Below, in pieces: positions 63,251-64,000 of a DNA stretch of 64,000 nucleotides. The stretch spans positions 463,390 through 527,389 of the forward strand of contig CAJNDS010002198.1 in assembly GCA_905221605.1 (NCBI GenBank). Reading direction: 5' to 3'. A model generated the notes under the pieces. The model saw only the letters and a program-made list of their open reading frames with translations. It was not told the DNA's origin and made no database searches. The DNA comes from Symbiodinium natans. Lineage: Eukaryota; Sar; Dinophyceae; Suessiales; Symbiodiniaceae. A program made the position numbers and the translations under genes. Every line of letters starts with the position of its first letter. Position 1 is the stretch's first letter.

Positions 63251-63386
63251 CGACTCAATAGACTGCCCACAGATCCGCCCACATGGGGAGGGGAAAAGAA
63301 GTGCTTGCATAACCTGCCCCCCTAAGCCCTCGCCTCACTCTCTAGCCCCGCCGCCTGCCCCCCCTTGCACGGCTGCGCGCCCAGCC

Positions 63387-64000
63387 ATGGACTTCCCCAC
63401 TGCCCTCCAAGAGCTCCCGCAGGAGTTCCACCTGCACGCCCTGCCCTGCCCAGCCCTGTCAGACCAAGGCTACCAAACGATCGCCGACTTCGCACGGGCC
63501 TTCCCAAGTGTCGACCGCCTATCGGCCTTTACCACAACACTGCCTGCAGGCTCAGCACAGCCCATCCCAGGGGGACCTGGCGCCCACACCGTGCCCTCGA
63601 CAGGTGCCATAAGAAACCCAAACGGCAGACGCAAGCCCGGCCCAACCGGAAGACAGCCAGCCCTCAGCCTCGGGCATGCCTTCTCAACCTTCCCAATGGA
63701 TGGAGCGCCTGCCGCCCCGCCTGACACAAGAAGCCGTACAGGATATGGTCGACCAATTCAAGGCCCGTTATCCTGGTGAACTACTCGACCAGGACCCCAT
63801 GCATGGAACCGCCTACTCAGCCTCGTCCACCATAGCCTCAAACCTTGAAGAAGATCCGTTGGATCCCCTGGCAGTTTCGCCCATCTGCCAAGCAGTGACA
63901 AGAATACATGGAGGCGAGAACAGCCAAGCCCATGCACACAGAAGCACAGATCATCGCCTGCGCCTTTTCGACGGGACACCCGAAATACCCGGGGAGCACA
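63387..64000 (+). pseudogene. Gag-like start downstream of the recombinase, cut by the window end
   Basis: ATG 63387 opens MDFPTALQELPQEFHLH, with LSDQGYQTIADFARAFPS. This loosely resembles the AAGLTTLAKVAFCSAY segment of the Gag-like protein at 38188-39486. After about 63700 the sense continues in another frame (DMVDQFKARYPGELLDQD). A link to the adjacent recombinase is plausible but untested. Confidence 0.3.

Overview
The window looks like a piece of a dinoflagellate nuclear genome, most likely a Symbiodiniaceae-type genome rich in retroelements. The best evidence is an 18-nt relict of the dinoflagellate spliced leader, CTTGAGCCAAATGGCTAC on the + strand at 45562-45579. It sits at the 5' end of a minus-strand LINE, with shorter remnants at the same place in two sister LINEs. 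I recognise no ordinary host gene. Nearly everything I can identify belongs to nested retrotransposons, minisatellites or microsatellites.

Layout. 1-3886: tandem copies of an unidentified ~1.8-kb unit. 4465-45596: three LINEs on the minus strand, head to tail (LINE-A 4477-22735, LINE-B 22751-30144, LINE-C 30162-45579), separated by the same short sequence CAGGTGAATTTTACAC. LINE-A is split by a Ty1/copia-type element (copia-1, 8715-18481) with identical 135-bp LTRs, a 5-bp target duplication, a tRNA-iMet-like primer site and one very long ORF. LINE-C is split by a 7,052-bp element (33505-40556) with the split-direct-repeat layout A1-ORFs-B1-A2-B2 and no target duplication, as in tyrosine-recombinase retroelements of the Ngaro/PAT type. 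45597-55188: a second, damaged copia element (copia-2) whose gag and pol are interrupted by minisatellite blocks. 55822-56976: 1.16 kb of GTA trinucleotide repeat. 56977-64000: GC-rich, heavily frameshifted sequence on the plus strand, with remains of a tyrosine recombinase at about 61.8-63.2 kb.

The most interesting content is the accessory domains carried by these elements. The split-repeat element has an intact 1296-codon ORF that appears to fuse a TET/JBP-like 2-oxoglutarate/Fe(II) dioxygenase, a C5-cytosine-methyltransferase-like domain, a reverse transcriptase and an RNase H. It could therefore both methylate and oxidise DNA bases. Both LINE lineages end in a domain with the five key positions of a protein-kinase fold (Lys, Glu, Asp-x4-Asn, Asp), although the lineages are very divergent. 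Copia-2 carries a second, different methyltransferase-like domain after its RNase H. Copia-1 has a ~700-residue extension with a membrane segment, an acidic repeat and Cys/His clusters.

Relative ages follow from nesting. The LINEs came first. LINE-A already carried frameshifts when copia-1 entered it. Copia-1 and the split-repeat element have identical terminal repeats and are recent. All domain calls rest on reading motifs by eye; no search or structure prediction was run.
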